Of a stretch of DNA of 64,000 bases, positions 9,164 through 15,871 are shown piece by piece (the first letter of the stretch is position 1; each line of letters opens with the position of its first letter). The position numbers were made by a program, and so were the translations under genes. The DNA is from Gammaproteobacteria bacterium (lineage in GTDB: Bacteria > Pseudomonadota > Gammaproteobacteria > JAJPIJ01), in assembly GCA_021324815.1 (NCBI GenBank), contig JAJPIJ010000046.1, positions 62,001 to 126,000 on the forward strand, in the 5' to 3' direction. The notes beneath the pieces are model-generated. The model did not search any database. It was not told the origin of the DNA and was given only the letters and a program-made list of their open reading frames with translations.

Positions 9164-9506
9164 ATTGCACCTCCTTCATTCTCCGCAACGCCAGGTCAAG
9201 GTCCGCGGCAGGAGTATGCCTCGACTTCTTAATAAAGCCGTGGACCAAAACCATCCTTGCGCTAACAGTAGTGAACATAACCCGTGCAATGCCAGAGGGG
9301 AGGGTGCTTCGCACTTCCCATAAGTCCGGTTTGAGTTTCCGAACCAATGGCATCCCCAAGGGCCAGCCGAACTGAATAGTCTTGAGATCTTCGCCAATCC
9401 TCCTACGCTCCTCTGGAGGAAGGCTCTTCAGCCACTCCCACACAGGTTCCCGGCCTTGGGTGGTCGCATAGAAACGGACCTCCAGGATCGGCGATCTCTC
9501 GATCAT
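9156..9506 (-). CDS. RelE/HigB-type toxin (phage Gp49-like family)
   Basis: A protein of about 116 aa beginning MIERSPILEVRFYATTQGREPV. Family features are WLKSLPPEERRRIGEDLKTI, GMPLVRKLKPDLWEVRS and RVMFTTVSARMVLVHGFIKKS, typical of the ribosome-dependent mRNA interferase fold with conserved basic residues. I use ATG 9506; two in-frame starts lie upstream (9521, 9548), the furthest reading into the duplicated metZ tail and so unlikely. An AT-rich promoter-like stretch is at about 9507-9535. Toxin precedes antitoxin with an 8-base overlap. Confidence 0.83.
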   Translation of the reverse strand: MIERSPILEVRFYATTQGREPVWEWLKSLPPEERRRIGEDLKTIQFGWPLGMPLVRKLKPDLWEVRSTLPSGIARVMFTTVSARMVLVHGFIKKSRHTPAADLDLALRRMKEVQYG

Positions 9507-9539
9507 GCTATAGTGTACCATAAATAGTACGTCACACTC

Positions 9540-9656
9540 GAGGAGCACGTCCGCGCCGGGATCACCGACGGCTTGATCCGCATTTCAGTGGGGTTGGAGA
9601 ACGCAGAGGATTCGAAACGGGATCTGAATCAGGCCCTGAAATCCATGGCAGGTTGA
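9540..9656 (+). pseudogene. Duplicated 3' end of metZ (38 codons)
   Basis: The frame from 9540 to the TGA at 9654-9656 reads EEHVRAGITDGLIRISVGLE and continues NAEDSKRDLNQALKSMAG. It matches the C-terminus of the intact metZ at 30 or more of about 36 positions, with silent and replacement differences. No start or upstream part of the gene is present. The toxin-antitoxin genes lie exactly between intact metZ and this tail. Confidence 0.9.
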
Positions 9657-9790
9657 TGCAAAACTACTGCGAAGGCCATCTGCGTTGTTGCTGCTCGCTC
9701 AAAAGCTCGCCGTACTACTTTTGTACTGTCTCGCTTTTTCGCTCGCGGCGCCTAGCATCTGGTGCTTCTCGTGACGTTTTGCATCAACCT
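9650..9790. mobile_element. MITE-like element with 15-bp perfect terminal inverted repeats
   Basis: AGGTTGATGCAAAAC at 9650-9664 is the exact reverse complement of GTTTTGCATCAACCT at 9776-9790. The 141-bp body has no open frame of note and contains short stretches such as CTCGCTCAAAAGC and CTCGCTTTTTCGCTCGC. The left terminus covers the stop codon of the metZ tail fragment. No target-site duplication is obvious. Confidence 0.72.
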
Positions 9791-9864
9791 GTTAGGTCGC
9801 CTCAAGGATACGATCAGTTTTCCTCCCCACTTGATGTTAAAGTCTAGCCATCGGTAACGATCTG

Positions 9865-10518
9865 TTACGGAGGGTTATGCGTTGGGGCTGGCTCCTCGTA
9901 ATCAAGGTATTTCATTAGGATATCCCGAGTAAGCGATAGCATCTTCCACCGTTCTACTTTATTTGTTGGCTTCGCGTTTACCCAATTTCCGTGACGGACT
10001 ACATCGGCGTAATTCTTAACCGTGTTCGTAATCATATCCCGATCAGTTCCGAGGGTTGCGTGCATATCATCCCAACGATCAACTCCAGACTTTGATACAA
10101 AAGCAGACTTAATACCTTCAATAGCTCGGTAGCAATAAGTTGCGCAGTCAATTACGTCTGTTATTGCTCGAAGATAGTCGCGAAGCGCTAGACGAAAAAA
10201 CACATCTCTGCCCGAGAGACGAAATGCTCGGTTAAATATAGTAATGTATGGGTCTATACGCAAAGTCTGTCCCGGTGTTTCGCCTTCGGGTCTCACGCCG
10301 AAGACATGAGGCGTTCCATCCTCTTCGCTAACTTGGATGAGTTCTACTGAGTATCCCGATCCAAGTGAGAAACCGAGCGAGCCGACCAAAATATTCGCAA
10401 CATCATCCGCCACTATTTTTGCCGAAATCCATCCATCAATGCTAGGGACATCTAACACCACTGTGAGCTGTGATGCATCACAATAAGCGATCGCACTTCC
10501 ACCGCCTTCAAGCCTCAT
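9865..10518 (-). CDS. Hypothetical protein in a low-GC segment (217 aa)
   Basis: I do not recognise this protein. It begins MRLEGGGSAIAYCDASQLTV and has a mixed alpha/beta N-terminal half and a helical C-terminal half (from about residue 105) with several aromatic residues and two Cys in ATYCYRAIEG and near it. No signal peptide or membrane helix is apparent. Its codons are much richer in A/T than the flanking genes, and it sits between a MITE-like element and a tRNA gene, so recent acquisition is likely. Such placement is common for small defence or cargo genes, but no motif shows that here. Confidence 0.6.
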   Translation of the reverse strand: MRLEGGGSAIAYCDASQLTVVLDVPSIDGWISAKIVADDVANILVGSLGFSLGSGYSVELIQVSEEDGTPHVFGVRPEGETPGQTLRIDPYITIFNRAFRLSGRDVFFRLALRDYLRAITDVIDCATYCYRAIEGIKSAFVSKSGVDRWDDMHATLGTDRDMITNTVKNYADVVRHGNWVNAKPTNKVERWKMLSLTRDILMKYLDYEEPAPTHNPP

Positions 10519-10627
10519 TTCAATTCGACAAAATTAACATCGGCTCGCTCAGGAAGAACGCGACCAGTGCAAATGTATTTCATGGCTATCTATATTTATA
10601 GAGTGCAGTTGTGGTGTATAGCATCGA

Positions 10628-10703
10628 TGGCGCCCTGGGCAGGAGTCGAACCTGCGACCTTCCGCTTAGGAGGCGGACGCTCTATCCACTGAGCTACCAG
10701 GGC
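10628..10703 (-). tRNA. tRNA-Arg (anticodon CCU)
   Basis: The minus strand gives a 76-nt cloverleaf. The acceptor stem is GCCCTGG/CCAGGGC with encoded CCA at 10630-10628. The D arm contains TAGCTCAGTGGATAGAGC, the anticodon loop CTCCTAA lies in a CCGC/GCGG stem, and the T arm is GCAGG-TTCGACT-CCTGC. The anticodon is CCT (Arg, AGG codon). Confidence 0.95.
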
Positions 10704-10943
10704 GTGCAGTGCCAATCGCCATTGTCAGTAAATTCAACCATCCCTGGTGCTAAGACCCGGCCTCGCCATCCGTGGCTTAAGCGCTCGCCGGAGCGGACAT
10801 TCACTGGATGTCCGCCTTGATCCGGCTCACCCACTGAGCTACCAGAGCGTGCAGTGCCAATCGCCATTGTCAGTAAATTCAACCATCCCTGGTGCTAAGA
10901 CCCGGCCTCGCCATCCATGGCTTGGCGTTCGCCGGGGCGGACA
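10686..10943. repeat. Tandem duplication of the tRNA-Arg 5' end and upstream region
   Basis: Copy 1 spans about 10686-10798 and copy 2 about 10831-10943, an offset of 145 bases and nearly identical (for example both contain GCAGTGCCAATCGCC and CATCCCTGGTGCTAAGACCC). Each begins with CCACTGAGCTACCAG, the start of the tRNA on the minus strand. Copy 2 therefore holds an orphan tRNA 5' fragment (about 10831-10850) with one changed base in the acceptor stem. The rest of 10704-11083 contains no gene, only a short REP-like fragment near 10968-11005. Confidence 0.85.
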
Positions 10944-11083
10944 GCCCTTCGACTCCCGCCTGTTCTTGCAACCCTTCGACGGGCTCGGGGCGAAGGGGCG
11001 GGACGTACCGGGCAAGACCGCAATATTGTACCCCGGAACTTTTATGGGAGCCGCATTCCTAAGCGGAACCGCCAACAGGTACA

Positions 11084-12472
11084 ATGCCGCCCCCTATGAA
11101 TGACACGAGCACAGTCCACACAATCGTCAGTCCCGAAGGCAGCCTTGAGGTGCTGTCGCAACGGGAGATGATGGAACTCCTCGACACCAGCAACGGCGGC
11201 CTGTACGAGCAATTCCGCCGCTGCTGCCTGGCCGTGCTCACCTCCGGCGCCGAAATCGACGACACGCGCGCGGTGCTGAAGGCGTACCCGGATTTTCAAG
11301 TGCGGCTGGTGCACAAGGAGCGCGGCATCCTGCTCAAGCTTGAGAACGCCCCCGCCAGCGCCTTCGTCGACGGCCGCATGATCCGCGGCGTGCGCGAGCA
11401 TCTGTTCGCCGTGTTGCGCGATCTCCTGTTCATGCACAACGAGATCCACCAGGGCAGGCGCTTCGATCTGAACACCTCCGCCGGCGTGACCGAGGCGGTC
11501 TTCAGCATCCTGCGCAACGCCGGCGTGCTGCGGCACGGCGTGAGCCACCAGATTGCCGTGTGCTGGGGCGGGCATTCGGTGAGCCGCGAGGAATACGACT
11601 ACAGCAAGCTCGTGGGCTATGAACTGGGGCTGCGCGGCGTGCATGTTTCCACCGGCTGCGGGCCGGGCGCCATGAAGGGGCCGATGAAGGGCGCCGCCGT
11701 CGGCCACACCAAGCAGCGCAGCGCCCACGGCCGCTACATCGGCATCTCCGAGCCCGGAATCATCGCGGCGGAATCGCCCAATCCCATTGTCAACGAACTC
11801 GTCATCATGCCGGACATGGAGAAGCGGCTGGAGGCCTTCGTCCGGCTGGGCCACGCCTTCATCATCTTCCCCGGCGGCGTGGGCACGGTGGAGGAAATCC
11901 TTTATCTCCTGAGCATCCTGCTGCATCCCGACAACGCCGGCCTGCCCTTCCCGCTGGTTCTGAGCGGCCCGCATTCCTGCCGGGATTATTTCCGCGTGCT
12001 GATGGAGTTTCTCGGCGAGGCGCTGGGCGACGGGGTTGCGGCGCAGCTTCGCATCATCATCGGCGAGCCCGTCACGGTGGCCCGGGAGATCAAGGCGGCG
12101 ATGGACGGCGTGTTTGAATTCCGCCAGCGCAATGAGGAAGCCTATTACTTCAACTGGCGCGTGCGGCTTGACCTGGAATTGCAGAAACCTTTCGTCGCCA
12201 CCCACGAGAACATGGCGGCGCTTCAAATTCATCGCGAGCAGCCGGTGCACCTGCTGGCGGCGCAGTTGCGCCGTGCCTTCTCCGGCATCGTCGCCGGCAA
12301 CGTCAAGGAGGATGGCATGAAGCGGGTGGAGGAACACGGGCCATTCGAGATCCACGGCGACCGCGGGATCATGGCGAAGTTCGATGAATTGCTGCGCGCC
12401 TTCGTCCGGCAGAAGCGCATGCGGCTGCCGGGACAGGTCTACAACCCCTGTTATCGCATTATCGCCCGCTAG
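11084..12472 (+). CDS. ppnN: Nucleotide 5'-monophosphate nucleosidase (PpnN/YgdH family)
   Basis: A 462-aa protein closely resembling E. coli PpnN, which hydrolyses purine and pyrimidine nucleoside monophosphates to base and ribose 5-phosphate and is modulated by (p)ppGpp. The Rossmann-like LOG-family core has GCGPGAMKGPMKGAAVGH and the motif PGGVGTVEE starting at residue 263. The N-terminal region (SPEGSLEVLSQREMMELL, VLRDLLFMHNEI) and C-terminal region (RAFSGIVAGNVKE, LPGQVYNPCYRI) also match the full-length PpnN architecture. ATG 11096 is an alternative start. It is convergent with the NRDE gene, overlapping it by 4 bases. Confidence 0.93.
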   Translation: MPPPMNDTSTVHTIVSPEGSLEVLSQREMMELLDTSNGGLYEQFRRCCLAVLTSGAEIDDTRAVLKAYPDFQVRLVHKERGILLKLENAPASAFVDGRMIRGVREHLFAVLRDLLFMHNEIHQGRRFDLNTSAGVTEAVFSILRNAGVLRHGVSHQIAVCWGGHSVSREEYDYSKLVGYELGLRGVHVSTGCGPGAMKGPMKGAAVGHTKQRSAHGRYIGISEPGIIAAESPNPIVNELVIMPDMEKRLEAFVRLGHAFIIFPGGVGTVEEILYLLSILLHPDNAGLPFPLVLSGPHSCRDYFRVLMEFLGEALGDGVAAQLRIIIGEPVTVAREIKAAMDGVFEFRQRNEEAYYFNWRVRLDLELQKPFVATHENMAALQIHREQPVHLLAAQLRRAFSGIVAGNVKEDGMKRVEEHGPFEIHGDRGIMAKFDELLRAFVRQKRMRLPGQVYNPCYRIIAR

Positions 12473-13230
12473 AGCTTGAAATCGTGGCGGACGGCGCCGA
12501 CGACGTTCCCGCGCGCGTCATAGGAGCGTTCGACGAGGCAAACCCCGCCGTCGGCATCGACGAGCAGCGCCGTCGAGGAACGCGTGCCGTGCACGGGATC
12601 GCGGACGAAGATCGGCGACAGCTTCCGCTCCCGTTCCAGGCCCACGCCGGTGTCCGGCAGTTCCGCATCCGGCGCAGGCGTCGTGTCCGCCAGCAGCACC
12701 AGCAATGATTCAGGTTCGATCTCCGGTTGTTCCATGAGCGCGGACAGCGCCGTCTTGGCGCGCGTCACCTTGGGCCACGGCGTGTCCAGCAGGTGATTGC
12801 TCAAGCCATACAGCCCGGGCGCCAGCGGGAGCGGGCCGCGCCCGCGGTTGGAGTAGTACGCCAGTTCCCGCTCGTCGGCCGTGATGAGGCCGAAGCCGTT
12901 GTAGGATTCGGCCTGGCCTGCCACGGCGCGCAAGTATTCCATCGGCGAATCCCGGCCCAGCAGGAAATCCTGCACCAGCCAGCCGCGCGATACCGCGGGC
13001 GTCACCGGCGGCCCGGGCTCGCGATAATTGGTGACGGCGGCGAAGCGCCCGTCGCGATTGATGCCGAGCCAGGTGCCGCCGTGCAGGGCGTCGCGGCCGG
13101 CGAGTATGTGAGGCGCGTGCGGCCAGAAGCCGGCCGCGTGTGCGGGCCGCGAGTGGTATTCATCGCGGTTGGCGGCGACGATGAGGCGGTGGCGCGGGTG
13201 CCGCCGGTGGGCGAGAACGAGCAGGCACAC
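12469..13230 (-). CDS. NRDE (TANGO2) family protein
   Basis: A 253-aa protein with the family signature ANRDE (about residues 19-23 in LIVAANRDEYHSRP) and GGTWLGINRDGRFAAVTNYR. Cys2 directly follows the initiator Met, as in N-terminal-nucleophile hydrolases, to which this fold has been compared. Function is not established for bacterial members. It lies 18 bases downstream of apt on the same strand, so the two are probably co-transcribed. Confidence 0.88.
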   Translation of the reverse strand: MCLLVLAHRRHPRHRLIVAANRDEYHSRPAHAAGFWPHAPHILAGRDALHGGTWLGINRDGRFAAVTNYREPGPPVTPAVSRGWLVQDFLLGRDSPMEYLRAVAGQAESYNGFGLITADERELAYYSNRGRGPLPLAPGLYGLSNHLLDTPWPKVTRAKTALSALMEQPEIEPESLLVLLADTTPAPDAELPDTGVGLERERKLSPIFVRDPVHGTRSSTALLVDADGGVCLVERSYDARGNVVGAVRHDFKL

Positions 13231-13248
13231 GTGAATGTTCAGGCAAAT

Positions 13249-13791
13249 CTAGTAATGGATGAGGCTGTGGACGCGGTACCCGCCAAGCTTTTCGCGCCCG
13301 CGCAGAAAGTCCAGCTCGACCACGAAGGCGCAGCCCACGAGCGTCGCGCCCAGTTTCTCGATGAGCCGGCAGCTGGCCTGCGCGGTGCCGCCGGTGGCGA
13401 TGAGATCGTCCACCAGCAGCACGCGATCGCCGCTGTCGACGCCGTCGATGTGGATTTCCAGCGCCGCCGAGCCGTATTCGAGATCGTAGGACAGGGCCTC
13501 CACCTGGTACGGCAGTTTGCCGGGTTTGCGCAGCGGGACAAAGCCGACGTCGAGTTCGCGCGCCGCCAGGGAGCCGAAGATGAAACCGCGCGCCTCCATC
13601 CCGGCCACGACGGTAATATCCGCATTGAGGAAGGGCTTTACCAATTCTTCTGACGCCAGCCGCAGGGCCAGCGGGTCGCGGATGAGGGGGGTCAGGTCCT
13701 TGAACACGATGCCCGGCTTGGGGAAATCGGGGATGTCGCGTATTTTGGCCTTCAGCGCGTCCATGGTGTCAAAAAATGCCGTTTGAAACAT
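13249..13791 (-). CDS. apt: Adenine phosphoribosyltransferase
   Basis: Apt (about 180 aa) salvages adenine by joining it to PRPP, forming AMP. The PRPP-binding loop VLLVDDLIATGGTAQAS is intact, and DIPDFPKPGIVFKDLTPL and GMEARGFIFG match the family N-terminal and adenine-binding regions. I use ATG 13791 (MFQTAFFDTMDALKAKI); ATG 13764 (MDALKAKIRDI) is equally plausible by alignment to other Apt proteins. The frame extends upstream to 13857 but without family similarity. Leading gene of the apt-NRDE pair. Confidence 0.94.
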   Translation of the reverse strand: MFQTAFFDTMDALKAKIRDIPDFPKPGIVFKDLTPLIRDPLALRLASEELVKPFLNADITVVAGMEARGFIFGSLAARELDVGFVPLRKPGKLPYQVEALSYDLEYGSAALEIHIDGVDSGDRVLLVDDLIATGGTAQASCRLIEKLGATLVGCAFVVELDFLRGREKLGGYRVHSLIHY

Positions 13792-13868
13792 GTTAGCACA
13801 GCGTCTGTTCCGGATGACGGGGCGCATGCTAAGGTAAGCGGGCGGTGTCCTTGTCAACGGGAGGGTTT

Positions 13869-14264
13869 ATGATTGCGAATAACGCGGTGCGATGCTGGGT
13901 GGCGTTCATTGGACGTCTGCTACTGGCGGCGATCTTCATCATTGCCGGCTACGGCAAGCTGACGCACTTTGCCGCCACGGCGGAAATGATGGCCGGCAAG
14001 GGCCTGCCGATGCCGAACGCGTTGCTGGTGCTGAGTATCATCATCGAGCTGGGGGGAGGGCTTCTGCTCGCCGCCGGCTGGTACGCGCGGTATGCGGCGC
14101 TCGCGCTTTTCCTCTTCATCATTCCGGTGACCTACGTGTTCCACCCTTTCTGGTCTGATCCGGGCCAGCAGATCATGTTCTTGAAGAATCTCGCCATCAT
14201 GGGCGGCATGGCGCAGGTGGTGGCCTACGGCCCGAGTTGCGGCGTCGGTTGTAGAAGAGCGTAA
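13869..14264 (+). CDS. DoxX family membrane protein
   Basis: A 131-aa protein with four hydrophobic helices. The DoxX signature IGRLLLAAIFIIAGYGKLT is at residues 14-32, followed by IIIELGGGLLLAAGWYARYAA and a C-terminal helix in FLKNLAIMGGMAQVVAYG. DoxX-like proteins are small inner-membrane proteins linked variously to quinone or thiosulfate oxidation and to oxidative stress; the substrate here is unknown. ATG 13869 is preceded by a good ribosome-binding site (GGGAGGG). It is divergent from apt. Confidence 0.87.
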   Translation: MIANNAVRCWVAFIGRLLLAAIFIIAGYGKLTHFAATAEMMAGKGLPMPNALLVLSIIIELGGGLLLAAGWYARYAALALFLFIIPVTYVFHPFWSDPGQQIMFLKNLAIMGGMAQVVAYGPSCGVGCRRA

Positions 14265-14299
14265 CGCGGCAGGAAAACAGGCGATATTCATATCGCAGG

Positions 14300-15028
14300 A
14301 TGGCCGGCCCCGCGGGAATTTGGGTGGCGAACTGCGCGTGGCCGGAGGTCGAGGCGCGGTTGAAAGCGGGCGCGATCGCCGTGCTGCCCATCGGCGCGGG
14401 CGCCAAGGAACATGGCTGCCACCTGCCGCTCGACACCGATTTCACCCAGGCTGAATGGCTGGCGCAGGCGCTGGTTGAAAGACTGCCGGTGGCGGTCTGG
14501 CCCACGCTCAGTTACGGCCACTACCCCGTGTTCGTGCAATATCCCGGCAGCATCTCGCTGACTTCGTCCACCTTTGAAGCGCTGGCGCGCGAAATCGTTA
14601 CCGGCATATTGCAGACCGGCGCGCGCCACGTGGCGCTGCTCAACACCGGCATCAGCACCATCAAGCCCCTGCAAGCCGCGCTGGCTGGCATTGAGGCAGG
14701 ACGGACCACGCTGATCAATGTTTATTCCGGGCCGGTGTTTGCGGCCGCCGTGAAAGCGGTGGAAGAGCAGCCTTTCGGCGGCCATGCCGATGAGATCGAA
14801 ACCTCGATCATGCTGGCCATCGCCCCGGAGCGCGTCGACATGAGCCGCGCGGTGGCGGCGGACAGGCCTATCGAGCGCGGCATGTTCAACCGGTTTGATC
14901 CCAAAAGTCCGAACTACAGTCCGAGCGGCGTCAACGGCGACGCCACGCTCGCCACGCGCGCGAAAGGCGAGCGGCTGCTTTCCGCCATGCTCGACGACGT
15001 ACTTGCAGTCATGGCTACGATTACCTAA
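14300..15028 (+). CDS. Creatininase family amidohydrolase
   Basis: A 242-aa protein of the creatininase fold. The metal-binding motif appears as GAGAKEHGCHLPLDTDF (about residues 33-49), matching the family pattern Glu-x-His...Asp. A second signature, GGHADEIETSIMLA (about 160-173), corresponds to the family HAGExETS. Family members hydrolyse cyclic amides or act in cofactor maturation. Neither the neighbours nor the sequence indicate which substrate is used, so it is named only at family level. It lies 35 bases after the DoxX gene. Confidence 0.85.
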   Translation: MAGPAGIWVANCAWPEVEARLKAGAIAVLPIGAGAKEHGCHLPLDTDFTQAEWLAQALVERLPVAVWPTLSYGHYPVFVQYPGSISLTSSTFEALAREIVTGILQTGARHVALLNTGISTIKPLQAALAGIEAGRTTLINVYSGPVFAAAVKAVEEQPFGGHADEIETSIMLAIAPERVDMSRAVAADRPIERGMFNRFDPKSPNYSPSGVNGDATLATRAKGERLLSAMLDDVLAVMATIT

Positions 15029-15052
15029 AAAATGCCGTCAGCGAATGAAAGC

Positions 15053-15187
15053 CGTTCGTGCCGGGCCTTCGACTGGCTCGGGCGAGGGTACGCTGCGCGT
15101 ATCGAAGCGCGAACGGTTTAAAATAGATATGAGGGGTTCGCCCCTCGATACCCTTCGGTACCTCAGGACAGGCCTCAGGGCGAACGG
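15053..15187 (+). repeat. Dispersed REP-like repeat, copy 2
   Basis: Same element and orientation as 7156-7266: it opens with CGTTCGTGCCGGGCCTTCGA, contains GGGTACGCTGCGCGTATCGA and ends CAGGGCGAACGG. It is slightly longer because of extra internal repeats of CGATACC/CGGTACC. It lies between the creatininase and nfi genes. Confidence 0.75.
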
Positions 15188-15200
15188 GGTTTAGAGATAG

Positions 15201-15869
15201 ATGATGATGTCACTACGCCGCCGCGCCGACTTCAAGCTCGCGCCGCGCGCGGCGATCGCATTGCAGGAACGGCTGCGCCATGAAGTCAGCCAGGTGGATC
15301 AATTCAAGCGCATCCGCACCGTGGCCGGCGTGGATGCGGGTTTTCCCGCGGGAGGGCGAAAAACGCGCGCCGCCGCGGTGCTCTTTGAATTTACGAGCCT
15401 CGAGTTCATCGCCGCGCGGACGGCAGAGCGAAAAACGACATTTCCCTACGTGCCGGGACTGCTTTCCTTCCGCGAGCTGCCCGCCATCCTCGACGCCTTG
15501 GCGAAGCTGCCGGAGAAGCCGGATTTGATCCTGTGCGACGGGCAGGGCATGGCCCATCCACGACGCTTCGGGATCGCCTGCCATCTGGGCTGGTGGCTGG
15601 ACTGCCCGACCATCGGCGTCGGTAAATCATTACTCACTGGTATACATGCCGCCGTCGGCCAGCATCGCGGTGACTGGTCGCCATTGCGCGACGGTGAGGA
15701 GATCATCGGCGCGGCTTTACGAACGCGAACGGACGTGAAGCCGGTGTATGTCTCCAGCGGCCATCGCGTGTCGCTCGCCACGGCCATTAAACTGGTGCTG
15801 GCCTGCGCGCCCCGCTTCCGCCTGCCGGAACCCATCCGCCACGCCGATCACCTCGCCTCCCGGCGCTGA
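15201..15869 (+). CDS. nfi: Endonuclease V (deoxyinosine 3'-endonuclease)
   Basis: Nfi (222 aa) nicks DNA near deoxyinosine to start repair of deaminated adenine. Catalytic acids are in the expected contexts: D45 in VAGVDAGFP, E92 in LSFRELPAI and D113 in LCDGQGMAHPRR. The damage-recognition segment YVPGLLSF is also present. Three consecutive ATG codons make the exact start uncertain by two residues. It converges with aas, with 2 bases between stops. An unusual feature is the poor ribosome-binding site directly after the REP-like repeat. Confidence 0.93.
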   Translation: MMMSLRRRADFKLAPRAAIALQERLRHEVSQVDQFKRIRTVAGVDAGFPAGGRKTRAAAVLFEFTSLEFIAARTAERKTTFPYVPGLLSFRELPAILDALAKLPEKPDLILCDGQGMAHPRRFGIACHLGWWLDCPTIGVGKSLLTGIHAAVGQHRGDWSPLRDGEEIIGAALRTRTDVKPVYVSSGHRVSLATAIKLVLACAPRFRLPEPIRHADHLASRR

Positions 15870-15871
15870 AC

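Noticed and set aside
9156..9548. Longer toxin start at 9548
   Set aside because: This would begin inside the duplicated metZ tail and add residues not seen in the toxin family; ATG 9506 gives the normal N-terminus.
12727..13653. 308-codon plus-strand frame over NRDE and apt
   Set aside because: It is antisense to two recognisable families and continues across their intergenic gap, as shadow frames in GC-rich DNA do.
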